Position numbers and translations under genes: made by a program. Shown here in pieces: positions 1 to 7,669 of a DNA stretch of 39,492 bases. The stretch comes from Mycobacterium celatum (GTDB lineage Bacteria; Actinomycetota; Actinomycetes; Mycobacteriales; Mycobacteriaceae), in contig NZ_LQOM01000054.1 in assembly GCF_002101595.1 (NCBI RefSeq), positions 1 through 39,492 of the forward strand, read 5' to 3'. Position 1 is the stretch's first letter. Every line of letters starts with the position of its first letter. The notes below the pieces were generated by a model that had not been told where the DNA came from, did no database searches, and saw only the letters and a list, made by a program, of their open reading frames with translations.

Positions 1-44
1 TTGAGGGAACCATGACACGTAATCGTACAAAAGTGTGGGATCTA

Positions 45-62
45 AATTACGTCACTGTAATT
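45..62. repeat. Inverted repeat upstream of the EspC-like gene
   Basis: AATTAC, six bases (GTCACT), then GTAATT, a perfect 6+6 inverted repeat ending 21 bases before the first start codon. It could be an operator or a small hairpin for the accessory cluster; nothing else supports a function. Confidence 0.3.
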
Positions 63-83
63 ATGTCGCAGACCACTTAGTCG

Positions 84-371
84 ATGCGGGTGGATCCCGA
101 ACTTCTGCGTGGGTTTGCCAGTCAGGTCGACGCTGCTTCGACTACGATTGGGGCTGCTCACGTGGGGCGCACAGTGTCGACGGCCGGCGACGGACTTCCC
201 GGTTCGACGACGCAGTGGGCGGCACGCCTTGTCGGCGACTACCTTGCCTCGGTCGAGGGCAAGATCGCCAAGAATGTCAGCGACATGGGGACGGCCGTGC
301 GTGGTGCCGGTGATCGATACGAGGTCGAAGACGACGCATTGGCCGCGAAGTTCAAGGGCATATTTCACTGA
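84..371 (+). CDS. EspC-like (DUF2580) type VII secretion-associated protein
   Basis: The product has 95 residues, the size of small ESX-associated helical-hairpin proteins. The opening MRVDPELLRGFASQV and the Ala-rich helices resemble the DUF2580/EspC family. A YxxxD motif, the general type VII secretion signal, is visible at residues 79-83 (YEVED) near the C-terminus. The stop shares one base with the next start (TGATG), so the two genes are probably translated together, as is usual for secreted ESX pairs. No clear ribosome-binding site precedes the ATG; a GTG two codons downstream is an alternative. It probably acts as partner or export adaptor for the next protein. Family is fairly sure; partnership is inferred. 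Confidence 0.7.
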   Translation: MRVDPELLRGFASQVDAASTTIGAAHVGRTVSTAGDGLPGSTTQWAARLVGDYLASVEGKIAKNVSDMGTAVRGAGDRYEVEDDALAAKFKGIFH

Positions 372-1711
372 TGCTGCCGTCCCGATCGCGGTTGCAAAGC
401 TGGAACCCGGGCTCGCTGTCGCTGGCTGGGTCCGCGGTTAGCACCGGAGGCGGATCGGTGTACGGCGCAGTACGCACGCTTGATGACGAGTGCGACAGGC
501 TGCCCGAGGCGCGGACTTGGCAAGGTCAGGCCCATGACGCGGCGACAGCCATGTTTCGTCGGGCGACTCAACACGCGTCCAAGTTCAAGACCTGCACCGA
601 CGGGGAGGCGTCGGCCTTGGAGAAGGGCGACCACACGATTGGAGCCGCCCGCCAGGCACTCTTGAGGAAGGCCGATGAGGTCGATCAAGGCGAGTTGCAA
701 GTGACCGACCAATGGGTGGTGCTAATCAAGCCCGCGCGCATGTCAGCGGAGAAGGCGGCTCAGCTGCAAGAGCAAGCCAACCAAGAACAAGCGGAGATCA
801 ACCGGCTTTTGATCGCGGTCGGTGATGCCGACGACGGCACTGCTGCAGCGATACAGGCCGCCGCCAAGGACCTTGGCTTCCAACCGCCCGACCGGAATTC
901 GCCGTTTTATGGCATGAAGCAGGGCGAGATACCGCCTGGCGACGAAGTGCCAGACCCTCGGTTGCCAGCGGGTCGGGTGCAGCAGGAGATGATTCGCGAC
1001 CAGGACATGGCGACGACGGTCCGTGACACCCGCGAGTACACGGACACCGACGGGCACCGCCATAAGACGTTAACAATGCTGGACGGCAGCAGGCACGAAA
1101 TCTCCGAATGGGGCACCCTTGATCCATCGGTCAATGACATTTATTACGACAAGAATGGTAAACTGATTTCGGATACTTTGTCGCAGACTCAATATAACGG
1201 AGTTAAGGCGACTACGATCAAATTTGGGGATGGAACGACCGTTGCAATGACCTGCACACCAGACGGAAAGTGCGCGGGCGGCGTAACAACTGCCGATGGT
1301 AGACATGGCGTCTTGCCAGAGGAGTTCTTTAGCCATCCGGCGCTCACGACAGTAGGCGGAGCTCTCACCGGATTGGAAAAGCAAAGTGAGCGTGGAATTC
1401 CGCAGCTTACCCCAAAGTCGGTGGAGAATGTCGGGAAAGCTGCCAAATTTGGGGGAGCGACTCTAGGGATCGCGACTGCAATCTACGATACGGTGAAGGC
1501 GCCTACACTCCGCGAAGCTTGCGTTGCAACGTTTTCGGGAGCTGCCGGAATCGGTGGCGGGGAAGTCGGCGGAACATTGGCGGCAGCAGGAATAACGGCG
1601 TTGGGCAATCCAGAATTAGCTCCTGTGTTCGCTATGGGAGGGAATATGCTTGGCGGATGGACCTTCGGGTACGTTGGCGGCATAGTCGGTAATGTGGTCT
1701 GCCGCCCGTGA
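371..1711 (+). CDS. WXG-type type VII secretion substrate with glycine-rich hydrophobic C-terminus (toxin candidate)
   Basis: The product has 446 residues. The first ~150 are helical, with a W-x-G turn at residues 50-52 as in WXG100 proteins, and residues 126-150 form a Gln/Glu/Ala-rich likely coiled coil. A central region (about 215-310) is rich in Asp, Thr and Gly with repeated YxDxDG or FxDGT turns and looks beta-stranded. The C-terminal 85 residues are hydrophobic and crowded with Gly and Ala (GGATLGIATAIYD, GAAGIGGGEVGG, MGGNMLGGW, YVGGIVGNVV). Such glycine-zipper tails occur in membrane-inserting toxins. Base composition drops in GC from about 1130 onward. A membrane protein starts within its stop codon (GTGA). 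I do not recognise a named family for the full length; toxin activity is an inference from architecture. Confidence 0.6.
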   Translation: MLPSRSRLQSWNPGSLSLAGSAVSTGGGSVYGAVRTLDDECDRLPEARTWQGQAHDAATAMFRRATQHASKFKTCTDGEASALEKGDHTIGAARQALLRKADEVDQGELQVTDQWVVLIKPARMSAEKAAQLQEQANQEQAEINRLLIAVGDADDGTAAAIQAAAKDLGFQPPDRNSPFYGMKQGEIPPGDEVPDPRLPAGRVQQEMIRDQDMATTVRDTREYTDTDGHRHKTLTMLDGSRHEISEWGTLDPSVNDIYYDKNGKLISDTLSQTQYNGVKATTIKFGDGTTVAMTCTPDGKCAGGVTTADGRHGVLPEEFFSHPALTTVGGALTGLEKQSERGIPQLTPKSVENVGKAAKFGGATLGIATAIYDTVKAPTLREACVATFSGAAGIGGGEVGGTLAAAGITALGNPELAPVFAMGGNMLGGWTFGYVGGIVGNVVCRP

Positions 1712-2451
1712 AGCTACTCATGGTTGCGTTCCTCTGCGTGATATTTTTTGGTGGCATAGGACTCCTTTGCTCGACATGGGCTGTTATCAGCATAGCGCGT
1801 GGCGAATTCTTAACCGGTATAGTAGTTCTGGGATTTGCGATGTTTTCTTTTGGGCTGGTTGTCCCTTTCGTCAAGGTCCTGCCGCAGAAGATAATCGCGC
1901 GCGGAGCATTCGATGCCGCGGGAACCACGATCTGGCCCGATAGAGGTATTGACATTCCTGTTCAATTGTCGTTGGTCGGCTTGGTCGTTGCTATGGCGCT
2001 CTTTGCGACGTTCGCACCGCTCGGCGAGCTGGACATACCGACGCCACACACGATGCGGTATTACTTGCCATTCATTAGTGCGGCTGGCGCAGTGGCCGGC
2101 GCCCCGATCGTGTGGCGGAATTTCAAGCGCGGCGCGACCAAGTATCTGCGTCTAACGCCGAAGGGATTCGAGATCGCGCAGGGTTGGTCGCCGTCGCGCG
2201 GTGAGTGGGAGCAGATTGAGGATGTCACCGACAAAGTGCCTGGACAGGCTACGCCGGCAGAGAGCGCAGTCGTCATAGTGATGGCTGACGGACATGCGAC
2301 GACACTAGCGGCGGGTTCGTTCACTCCCAATGGACGTGCGTTGCGCCAGTTGGTGCGCTTCTACTGGCAACATCCCGACCGTCGCGGCGAACTCACCGAT
2401 GGCCGAGCTCTTGAGCGGCTTCGCAACGAAGACTTTAAAGTCAGCCGGTAA
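1708..2451 (+). CDS. Four-helix membrane protein with PH-like cytoplasmic tail; candidate immunity protein
   Basis: The product has 247 residues and starts at a GTG overlapping the preceding stop by four bases. Four hydrophobic stretches are visible at about residues 4-30, 33-58, 83-105 and 117-137. A soluble tail (about 140-247) has the alternating pattern LRLTPKGFEIAQGW, then EWEQIEDVTD, as seen in bacterial PH-like domains that follow membrane hairpins. It has no signal peptidase site or enzyme motif. Tight coupling to the gene for a secreted protein with a membrane-active-looking tail makes immunity or sorting plausible. It could equally be an unrelated accessory membrane protein. Confidence 0.55.
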   Translation: MKLLMVAFLCVIFFGGIGLLCSTWAVISIARGEFLTGIVVLGFAMFSFGLVVPFVKVLPQKIIARGAFDAAGTTIWPDRGIDIPVQLSLVGLVVAMALFATFAPLGELDIPTPHTMRYYLPFISAAGAVAGAPIVWRNFKRGATKYLRLTPKGFEIAQGWSPSRGEWEQIEDVTDKVPGQATPAESAVVIVMADGHATTLAAGSFTPNGRALRQLVRFYWQHPDRRGELTDGRALERLRNEDFKVSR

Positions 2452-2522
2452 GCGCCGGCAGGTTGCCCTGTGATCCGGTGTCCGGCTGCCCCTGAGCTTT
2501 TGAGCGGAAGGCGACACACCAA

Positions 2523-3902
2523 ATGCACGATGGACCGGCTGGCACGTTGAGAACAGACGCTGCGTCGCACCGATCACAGCGCCGGTGGTGGGTCATCGGT
2601 CTGGCAGTTGTAGTCGCCGTAGCGGCGCTGGCCGCTGGAGCATTTATCGTTGTCGGCCAAAGGGTCGACGGTAAATCTCAAGCCTCATCGATACCTGGGG
2701 TTCCACAACAGGTGTTGTTGACGTCCTCGATGAGACAGCAACCGGTACAGGGGTGGAAGATCAGTGCTACCCAACTGGGGTTACCTCCAGGCACAGTTGT
2801 CAAGGCACTACGGAATGTGGGCGACCGAGGATACTTTCTCGGCATCACGGCCAAAGGCTGGTGGCTAGTCGGCATCGATGTCGGCATTGGGCGTCGCCTG
2901 TTTGCGCCGGTCCCGTTGGGCACAGCTGAAAATGCCTTGGGCATCGACTGTTTCGTCAACGGACCTATCGATGTTTTGTGCATCCGCGACGAGCGTGATC
3001 CCAACCAACAGGCGCGGACATGGGTTGTAGACGCGCAAACTGGAAACATAGTCTTCGACGCTGTTAGCGATCTACGAATGCGGCCAGCTGAAAAACATCC
3101 TCAGGTGATCCAAGTCGGCAATTATGTTGTCGCAGAGGCGGGCAGGTCGGGCGTTCATGGTGTCGGACGGCACGCCGAGCTCACTTGGTTCGTTCCTGGT
3201 GATGGGGTATTGAAACAATCCGAGGCGTGGGGCCGAGACGTTGCGCCTCAGACGCTCGCTGTCCAAGGTGGCGCCGGCTTGGGGGACGTCGTGTTTTCGG
3301 TCTCGGACGGCAAGCTGGTGAAACCATCGTTGCCAGACAGCTCGCAGTTGGGGCGCGCGATCGTCTATCCCAACGGTTTCGGGTACGAGTACACCGGTCC
3401 TGACAAGTTAGATCGAGTTGCGTTCTTCGACAACTCGGGGGCGAGATTGAGTCGACCGGAGCTGACTGGCACTCTTCGCACCGGCTCTCTCGACGTGCCG
3501 ATGATAGAGACTGAGTCGAAAGATATCGTTATGACCCTCGAAGGCCGACAACTTGTCGAAATTCCCAAATCAGAACTGACGCCTTACGCGCGCCGCATAG
3601 GAGCAAGGTTGTTCATTGCAAGCGATGAACAGCAACGTGATTGGCACCAATATGACCTCCGTACCGGAGCAAGCGGTAAGACGTGCGAGTCGGACCTCGG
3701 ATTCGGCTACCTCGGATCCGATGGCGCAGTAGCCATAATCGCAGACGGCTCATCAGCTGGGGCAATAGATCTCGCGACATGCGACCCACTATGGGCACTG
3801 CCGCACGAGACACGAGAGTCGGCCATCGAGGTGTGGAAGGTCAACACCACACTTATCCAACGGACCAACGACGACCTCTTCTCCCTGGTAGCTCCGAAGT
3901 AA
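2523..3902 (+). CDS. Single-span anchored extracytoplasmic protein, repeat-rich beta architecture
   Basis: The product has 459 residues. GGAAGG at 2506-2511 supports the ATG. After about 20 charged residues comes one membrane helix (about 22-45, RWWVIGLAVVVAVAALAAGA) with no cleavage or lipobox motif, so the rest should be outside the membrane. The exterior part has repeating WWLVGIDVG, TWVVDAQTG and HQYDLRTGA blocks resembling blades of PQQ-like or WD-like propellers. Four cysteines fall in two near pairs (GIDCFVNGPIDVLC; GKTCESD with LATCDP) and may form disulfides. A 71-base gap separates it from the membrane protein upstream, so it may belong to the same accessory unit. Its function is unknown to me. 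Confidence 0.55.
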   Translation: MHDGPAGTLRTDAASHRSQRRWWVIGLAVVVAVAALAAGAFIVVGQRVDGKSQASSIPGVPQQVLLTSSMRQQPVQGWKISATQLGLPPGTVVKALRNVGDRGYFLGITAKGWWLVGIDVGIGRRLFAPVPLGTAENALGIDCFVNGPIDVLCIRDERDPNQQARTWVVDAQTGNIVFDAVSDLRMRPAEKHPQVIQVGNYVVAEAGRSGVHGVGRHAELTWFVPGDGVLKQSEAWGRDVAPQTLAVQGGAGLGDVVFSVSDGKLVKPSLPDSSQLGRAIVYPNGFGYEYTGPDKLDRVAFFDNSGARLSRPELTGTLRTGSLDVPMIETESKDIVMTLEGRQLVEIPKSELTPYARRIGARLFIASDEQQRDWHQYDLRTGASGKTCESDLGFGYLGSDGAVAIIADGSSAGAIDLATCDPLWALPHETRESAIEVWKVNTTLIQRTNDDLFSLVAPK

Positions 3903-3940
3903 AGCCCTACGGGATCAGACAAACCGACGCTAAGACTACC

Positions 3941-4001
3941 GCGAGCGTGCGCAAAACCGGGTTTTGCCGCGGCGTGTCGGCCGGGGACACGCACGCTCGC
4001 G
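3941..4001. repeat. Multi-armed palindromic intergenic repeat, possible bidirectional terminator
   Basis: An outer 12-base stem (3941-3952 with 3990-4001; CGCGAGCGTGCG/CGCACGCTCGCG) encloses a 16-base perfect palindrome GCAAAACCGGTTTTGC (3952-3967, sharing one base with the outer arm) and a 6-base stem CGTGTC/GACACG (3973-3978 with 3986-3991, sharing two bases with the outer arm). It sits between convergent genes, where a terminator is expected, and is more elaborate than a simple hairpin. Confidence 0.6.
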
Positions 4002-4012
4002 CGCAAAAGGGA

Positions 4013-4810
4013 CTATGTGCCGAGGCAGACCGAGGCTTCGGCGGTGTAGCACAGGAAAGTCATGGTCTCCTGCATGTACAACTGCACGGTGTCGGCGTCG
4101 TGGGACAAGTAGCCGATCGCCAAGTCGGTGCCCAGTTGTAAGTCGAAATCGCCACCGCGAGTGGTCAATACGAATGCGCCGTCGATCGCGGGCGCCCAGA
4201 TGATGTCGCCGTCGACCAGCCGGTGCAGATGCTCGCGGATCGGGTAACCGTGTTCGGTGGTCTCGCTGACCTTGGTGTACGCGTCGGCCGACAACAGCAC
4301 CGAATATGGGCCGTCCACACCGGCCAAGCGCAGGCCCGAGAGTGCCTGGGAGATGACGTCGGGAAAGTCGCGGGCGTCTTCGGGCAGGGTCAGCGCGGGG
4401 TTGGAGCTCGCGCTGCGGATGCCTTCGATCGACGCCGCCGGATAGCCCTCGAAGATTGCCCGGTCTTCCACGAACGCAAGCTTTTTGGCGGCCGTCTTGA
4501 CCGGATCCCAGTCGGCGTCCTGGGCGCCGCGTTCCACGTCGTCGATCTCCGCACGCGACAGCGTGAACGGAACCCGCAGCCGCACAAGCGGTTTACTGGC
4601 TCGAAGGTGTGCCTCCACGCCGTCGGTGGGCGCCTTCACGTCCTCCAGCCGCCCCGTGCCCACCGCCGCCATGGTCGGCCCACCCGGCCCGCTGACGTCG
4701 ACCACCCGGCGCCCGGCGATGTGGCGCTTGAACGTCCGCGTCGCCTCCTGTTCGATTTCGGCCCAGGCGGCTTCGGTGATCGGCGCCAGCTCGCGGTAGA
4801 GGTTGTTCAT
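4013..4810 (-). CDS. cfp29: Encapsulin nanocompartment shell protein (CFP29 type)
   Basis: The product has 265 residues, the usual length for family 1 encapsulins with an HK97-type fold. It begins MNNLYRELAPITEAAW and contains the hallmark N-terminal segments TFKRHIAGRRVVDV and EDRAIFEGYPA, and ends QETMTFLCYTAEASVCLGT. Sixty copies normally assemble into a ~24 nm shell that encloses a DyP peroxidase. An in-frame reading extends far upstream, but the ATG chosen here overlaps the stop of the peroxidase gene by four bases (ATGA) and gives the family start. Cargo and shell are thus co-translated from one minus-strand transcript. In M. tuberculosis the homologue is Rv0798c, a culture-filtrate antigen. 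Confidence 0.97.
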   Translation of the reverse strand: MNNLYRELAPITEAAWAEIEQEATRTFKRHIAGRRVVDVSGPGGPTMAAVGTGRLEDVKAPTDGVEAHLRASKPLVRLRVPFTLSRAEIDDVERGAQDADWDPVKTAAKKLAFVEDRAIFEGYPAASIEGIRSASSNPALTLPEDARDFPDVISQALSGLRLAGVDGPYSVLLSADAYTKVSETTEHGYPIREHLHRLVDGDIIWAPAIDGAFVLTTRGGDFDLQLGTDLAIGYLSHDADTVQLYMQETMTFLCYTAEASVCLGT

Positions 4811-5829
4811 TGCGGATTTCCTTTCAGACTGCCGATCGCCAGTGATCCATCCGCCGAACCGGAATCCACCGCGGGCGCGGCCGCACCCGGAAGCGGCGGC
4901 GGATCGTCCAAGAAGTCGACGGTGGGAGTAAAGAACATCCCGCCGGTGACCGCGGTGGAGAAGTCCAGAATGCGGTCGGTGTTGCCCGGCGGGTCGCCGA
5001 GGAACATGTTGCGCAGCATCTCTTCGGTGACACCCGGACTGCGTGAATAGCCAATGTAATACGTGCCGTATTCGCCCTTGCCGACCTCGCCGAACGGCAT
5101 GTTGTGCCGCACGATCTTGAGTTCGTTGCCCTCGTCGTCTTCGACCTTGTTCAGCGCAAGGTGCGAGTTGGCCGGCTTGTCGTCGTCGTCGAATTCGATG
5201 TCTTCCAGCTTCGTTCGGCCGAACGCCCGCTCCTGCTCGGTGACCGACAGCGAATTCCAGCCCGCCATGTCGTGGACGTACTTCTGCACGTGCACATAGC
5301 ATCCGCCCACGAACTCTGGGTCCTCGTCGCCGACCTGCGTCGAGCTCGCGGCCAACGGTCCGTCGGGATTCTCGGTGCCGTCGACGAATCCGAGCAGATC
5401 GCGGTTGTCGAAGAACCGGAAGCCGTGCACCTCGTCGACAACCGTCACCGCGCCGGCCATCGCGTCGATCAGCCGAGTGGCCAGCTCGAAACAGACATCC
5501 ATGGTCTCGGCCCGGATATGGAACAACACGTCGCCCGGTGTGGCCGGAGCGACGTGCCGTGGGCCGTGCAGTTCGACGAACGGATGCAGTTCGGCGGGCC
5601 GCGGACCCGCGAACAATCGGTCCCAGGCGTCGGATCCGATCGAGGTGACCACCGACAGTCTTTTCGCCGGATCGCGGAATCCGATGGCGCGCACCAGCCC
5701 GGAGACGTCCGGCAGCGCGTCGTGCACGGTCTCCTCGCCGCCTTCGTTGATGGTGACGACAAGAAAGATCGCGGCCGGTGTCAACGGAGCAAGAACCGGT
5801 TGCGGCTGCACCGGGATCTCTAAGGCCAC
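4807..5829 (-). CDS. Dye-decolorizing heme peroxidase, encapsulin cargo
   Basis: The product has 340 residues. DyP signatures are present: the GxxDG motif in LLGFVDGTEN (near residues 147-151, Asp150 distal), the heme-ligand His in IVRHNMPFG (about 242) and the distal Arg in YIGYSRS (about 263). The last residues SLAIGSLKGNPQ match the encapsulin targeting peptide that docks cargo on the inner shell wall, after a Pro/Ala/Gly-rich flexible linker. The enzyme reduces H2O2 while oxidising bulky substrates. The GTG at 5829 is chosen because the homologous protein Rv0799c starts here and a TAGGGT -10 box lies exactly seven bases upstream, which indicates a leaderless mRNA. The reading frame is open 22 codons further up, but those residues look unlike the family. 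Confidence 0.95.
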   Translation of the reverse strand: MALEIPVQPQPVLAPLTPAAIFLVVTINEGGEETVHDALPDVSGLVRAIGFRDPAKRLSVVTSIGSDAWDRLFAGPRPAELHPFVELHGPRHVAPATPGDVLFHIRAETMDVCFELATRLIDAMAGAVTVVDEVHGFRFFDNRDLLGFVDGTENPDGPLAASSTQVGDEDPEFVGGCYVHVQKYVHDMAGWNSLSVTEQERAFGRTKLEDIEFDDDDKPANSHLALNKVEDDEGNELKIVRHNMPFGEVGKGEYGTYYIGYSRSPGVTEEMLRNMFLGDPPGNTDRILDFSTAVTGGMFFTPTVDFLDDPPPLPGAAAPAVDSGSADGSLAIGSLKGNPQ

Positions 5830-5836
5830 GAGTTCG

Positions 5837-5846
5837 ACCCTAACGT
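5837..5846. promoter_or_regulatory. Overlapping divergent -10 boxes for the DyP-encapsulin operon and pepC
   Basis: On the minus strand TAGGGT (5837-5842) is seven bases before the DyP GTG, so transcription would begin at the start codon. On the plus strand TAACGT (5841-5846) is about 34 bases before the pepC ATG, leaving room for its AAAGGA ribosome-binding site (5866-5871). The two hexamers overlap by two bases, so the two directions may exclude each other. Inferred from the TAnnnT consensus only. Confidence 0.5.
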
Positions 5847-5879
5847 CCCGGCCGGTGCCGTGATGAAAGGATTGGGGAC

Positions 5880-7121
5880 ATGGCGGCGACGGCACCAGGG
5901 CTGTGCGAATTTATCGACGCGTCGCCGTCGCCGTTCCACGTCTGCGCGACCGTGGCCGAACGGCTGCGCGCAGCCGGATACACCGAACTGGCCGAGGCCG
6001 ACGCATGGCCGCGCACGGGCGGCCGTTTCTTCACCGTGCGAGCGGGCTCGCTGGTGGCCTGGAACAGCGGCGCCGACGGCCCGTTTCGGATCGTCGGCGG
6101 CCACACCGACAGCCCCAATCTGCGGGTCAAGCAACACCCCGACCGTCAGGTCGCCGGGTGGCAGATGGTCGCGCTGCAGCCCTACGGCGGAGCTTGGCTG
6201 AACTCGTGGCTGGACCGCGATCTCGGTGTCAGCGGGCGGCTGTCGACAAGCGACGGCACTCACCGGCTGGTCCGGATCGAGGAGCCCATCCTGCGGGTGC
6301 CGCAGCTGGCCATTCACCTGGCCGAGGACCGCAAGTCGGTCACGCTGGATCCCCAGCGTCACGTCAACGCGGTATGGGCGACGGGTGAGACGGAGTCGTT
6401 TCTCGACTACGTCGCCGAGCACGCCGGTGTCGATCCCGGCGATGTGCTGGGCTTCGACCTGATGACCCACGATCTGACGCCCTCGACGGTGTCGGGGGTC
6501 AATGGCCAGTTCGTCAGCGCGCCGCGGCTGGACAACCAGGCGACCTGCTATGCGGCGACGGAAGCCTTCCTGGGCGCGCCGCCGAGCGGACACCTGCCGG
6601 TGCTGGCGCTGTTCGACCACGAGGAGGTCGGCTCCACCTCTGATCACGGCGCCAACTCCGAGCTGCTGCTGACGACGCTGGAACGGATCGTGTTGGCGGC
6701 GGGCGGCGGTCGCGAGGACTTCCTGCGCCGTCTCCCCGGCTCGATGGTGGCCTCCGGCGACATGGCCCACGCCACCCATCCCAACTACCCGGACCGCCAC
6801 GAGCCCGGCCATCAGATCGCCGTCAACGCCGGACCGGTCCTCAAGGTGCAGCCCAACCTGCGCTACGCCACCGACGGCCGCACCGCCGCGGCGTTCGCCT
6901 TGGCGTGCCGGCAGGCCGGCGTTCCGCTACAGCGTTACGAGCATCGGGCCGACCTGTCTTGCGGCTCCACGATCGGCCCGATGACGTCGGCCCGGACCGG
7001 CATCCCGACCGTCGACGTCGGTGCCGCCCAGCTGGCCATGCACTCGGCGCGGGAACTGATGGGCGCCCACGACGTCGCCGGCTATGCGGCGGCTTTGCAG
7101 GCGTTCCTGTCACCCGCCTGA
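5880..7121 (+). CDS. pepC: M18-family aspartyl aminopeptidase
   Basis: The product has 413 residues (M. tuberculosis PepC, Rv0800, is about 430). This is a cytosolic dinuclear-zinc aminopeptidase that removes acidic N-terminal residues and assembles as a dodecamer. Metal and catalytic motifs are in order: GGHTDSPNLRVK (His ligand, about residue 78), RLDNQATCYA (bridging Asp), LFDHEEVGS (catalytic Glu-Glu), ASGDMAHATHPN (Asp ligand) and the C-terminal MHSARELMG (His ligand). It reads away from the DyP gene. The next, broken gene overlapped its end. Everything needed for activity appears intact. Confidence 0.95.
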   Translation: MAATAPGLCEFIDASPSPFHVCATVAERLRAAGYTELAEADAWPRTGGRFFTVRAGSLVAWNSGADGPFRIVGGHTDSPNLRVKQHPDRQVAGWQMVALQPYGGAWLNSWLDRDLGVSGRLSTSDGTHRLVRIEEPILRVPQLAIHLAEDRKSVTLDPQRHVNAVWATGETESFLDYVAEHAGVDPGDVLGFDLMTHDLTPSTVSGVNGQFVSAPRLDNQATCYAATEAFLGAPPSGHLPVLALFDHEEVGSTSDHGANSELLLTTLERIVLAAGGGREDFLRRLPGSMVASGDMAHATHPNYPDRHEPGHQIAVNAGPVLKVQPNLRYATDGRTAAAFALACRQAGVPLQRYEHRADLSCGSTIGPMTSARTGIPTVDVGAAQLAMHSARELMGAHDVAGYAAALQAFLSPA

Positions 7122-7454
7122 CCTACGTTACGTTCGACTACACTGATCCCGCGAAGCTGGCACGGCTGGTGGGCCGAGAGGTTCGACGGTAAGGCGCAGG
7201 AGCTGATCCCGGGCCAATTCGTTGCCGTGATCCGGCCCGAAGGACCACGACTCGGTTTTCAGAAGGTGCCCGATCCCAGGCCGGGAAAGAACCGGGTGCA
7301 CTTGGATTTCAGCGCCGCCGACGTGGACGGCGAGGTTGCGCGGCTGACAGCCGCCGGCGCCACCGAGGTCGACCGGCACAGCATAGGCGACAACTTCCGA
7401 TGGGTGGTCATGACCGACCCCGGCGGCAACGCGTTCTGCGTCGCCGGAAACTAG
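7109..7454 (+). pseudogene. Frameshifted glyoxalase/VOC-type small protein (Rv0801-like)
   Basis: Two frames together read as one VOC-fold protein. The first (7109 on) gives LTYVTFDYTDPAKLAR. After one extra base near 7163-7166 the frame continues WWAERFDGKAQELIPGQFVAVI, then RPEGPRLGFQKVPDPR, GKNRVHLDFSAADVDGEV and FRWVVMTDPGGNAFCVAGN to the stop. The HLDF and DPxGNxFCV blocks are typical of glyoxalase-like proteins. No start codon lies at the expected position, because the frame begins inside the end of pepC. As written only a 75-residue C-terminal half could be made from the ATG at 7227. It is either a recent pseudogene or a sequencing error. Confidence 0.7.
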
Positions 7455-7657
7455 CGACAGCCGCAGGGCGTGGCGCCCCGGCTCCCGTCCGATCGACATG
7501 CAAACGTCGACGGCGTGCGCTGGTCGCACGAAAGTCGACTGTGAACTGACGGCTTCCACTGTGAAACCAGGGCGGAAGAACGGCGCCGGCGCCGCCGTGG
7601 GTTACCACTCGACGCCAAGGATTCACACTCGGCCAATGAGCGAGTCGGCGAGGTAAC

Positions 7658-7663
7658 TAAGCT
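7658..7663 (+). promoter_or_regulatory. -10 box of purL
   Basis: TAAGCT ends six bases before the GTG at 7670, consistent with a leaderless purL transcript. The 200 bases upstream contain no other gene that I can support. Confidence 0.45.
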
Positions 7664-7669
7664 GTGTCC

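Noticed and set aside
3963..4200. CRISPR-like or repeat array near 3.95 kb
   Set aside because: The repeats there are arms of a single palindromic structure, not spaced units.
4811..5302. N-terminal extension of the encapsulin frame upstream of 4810
   Set aside because: The added residues are Arg-rich and lie over the DyP gene; the family start is at 4810 with an ATGA overlap.
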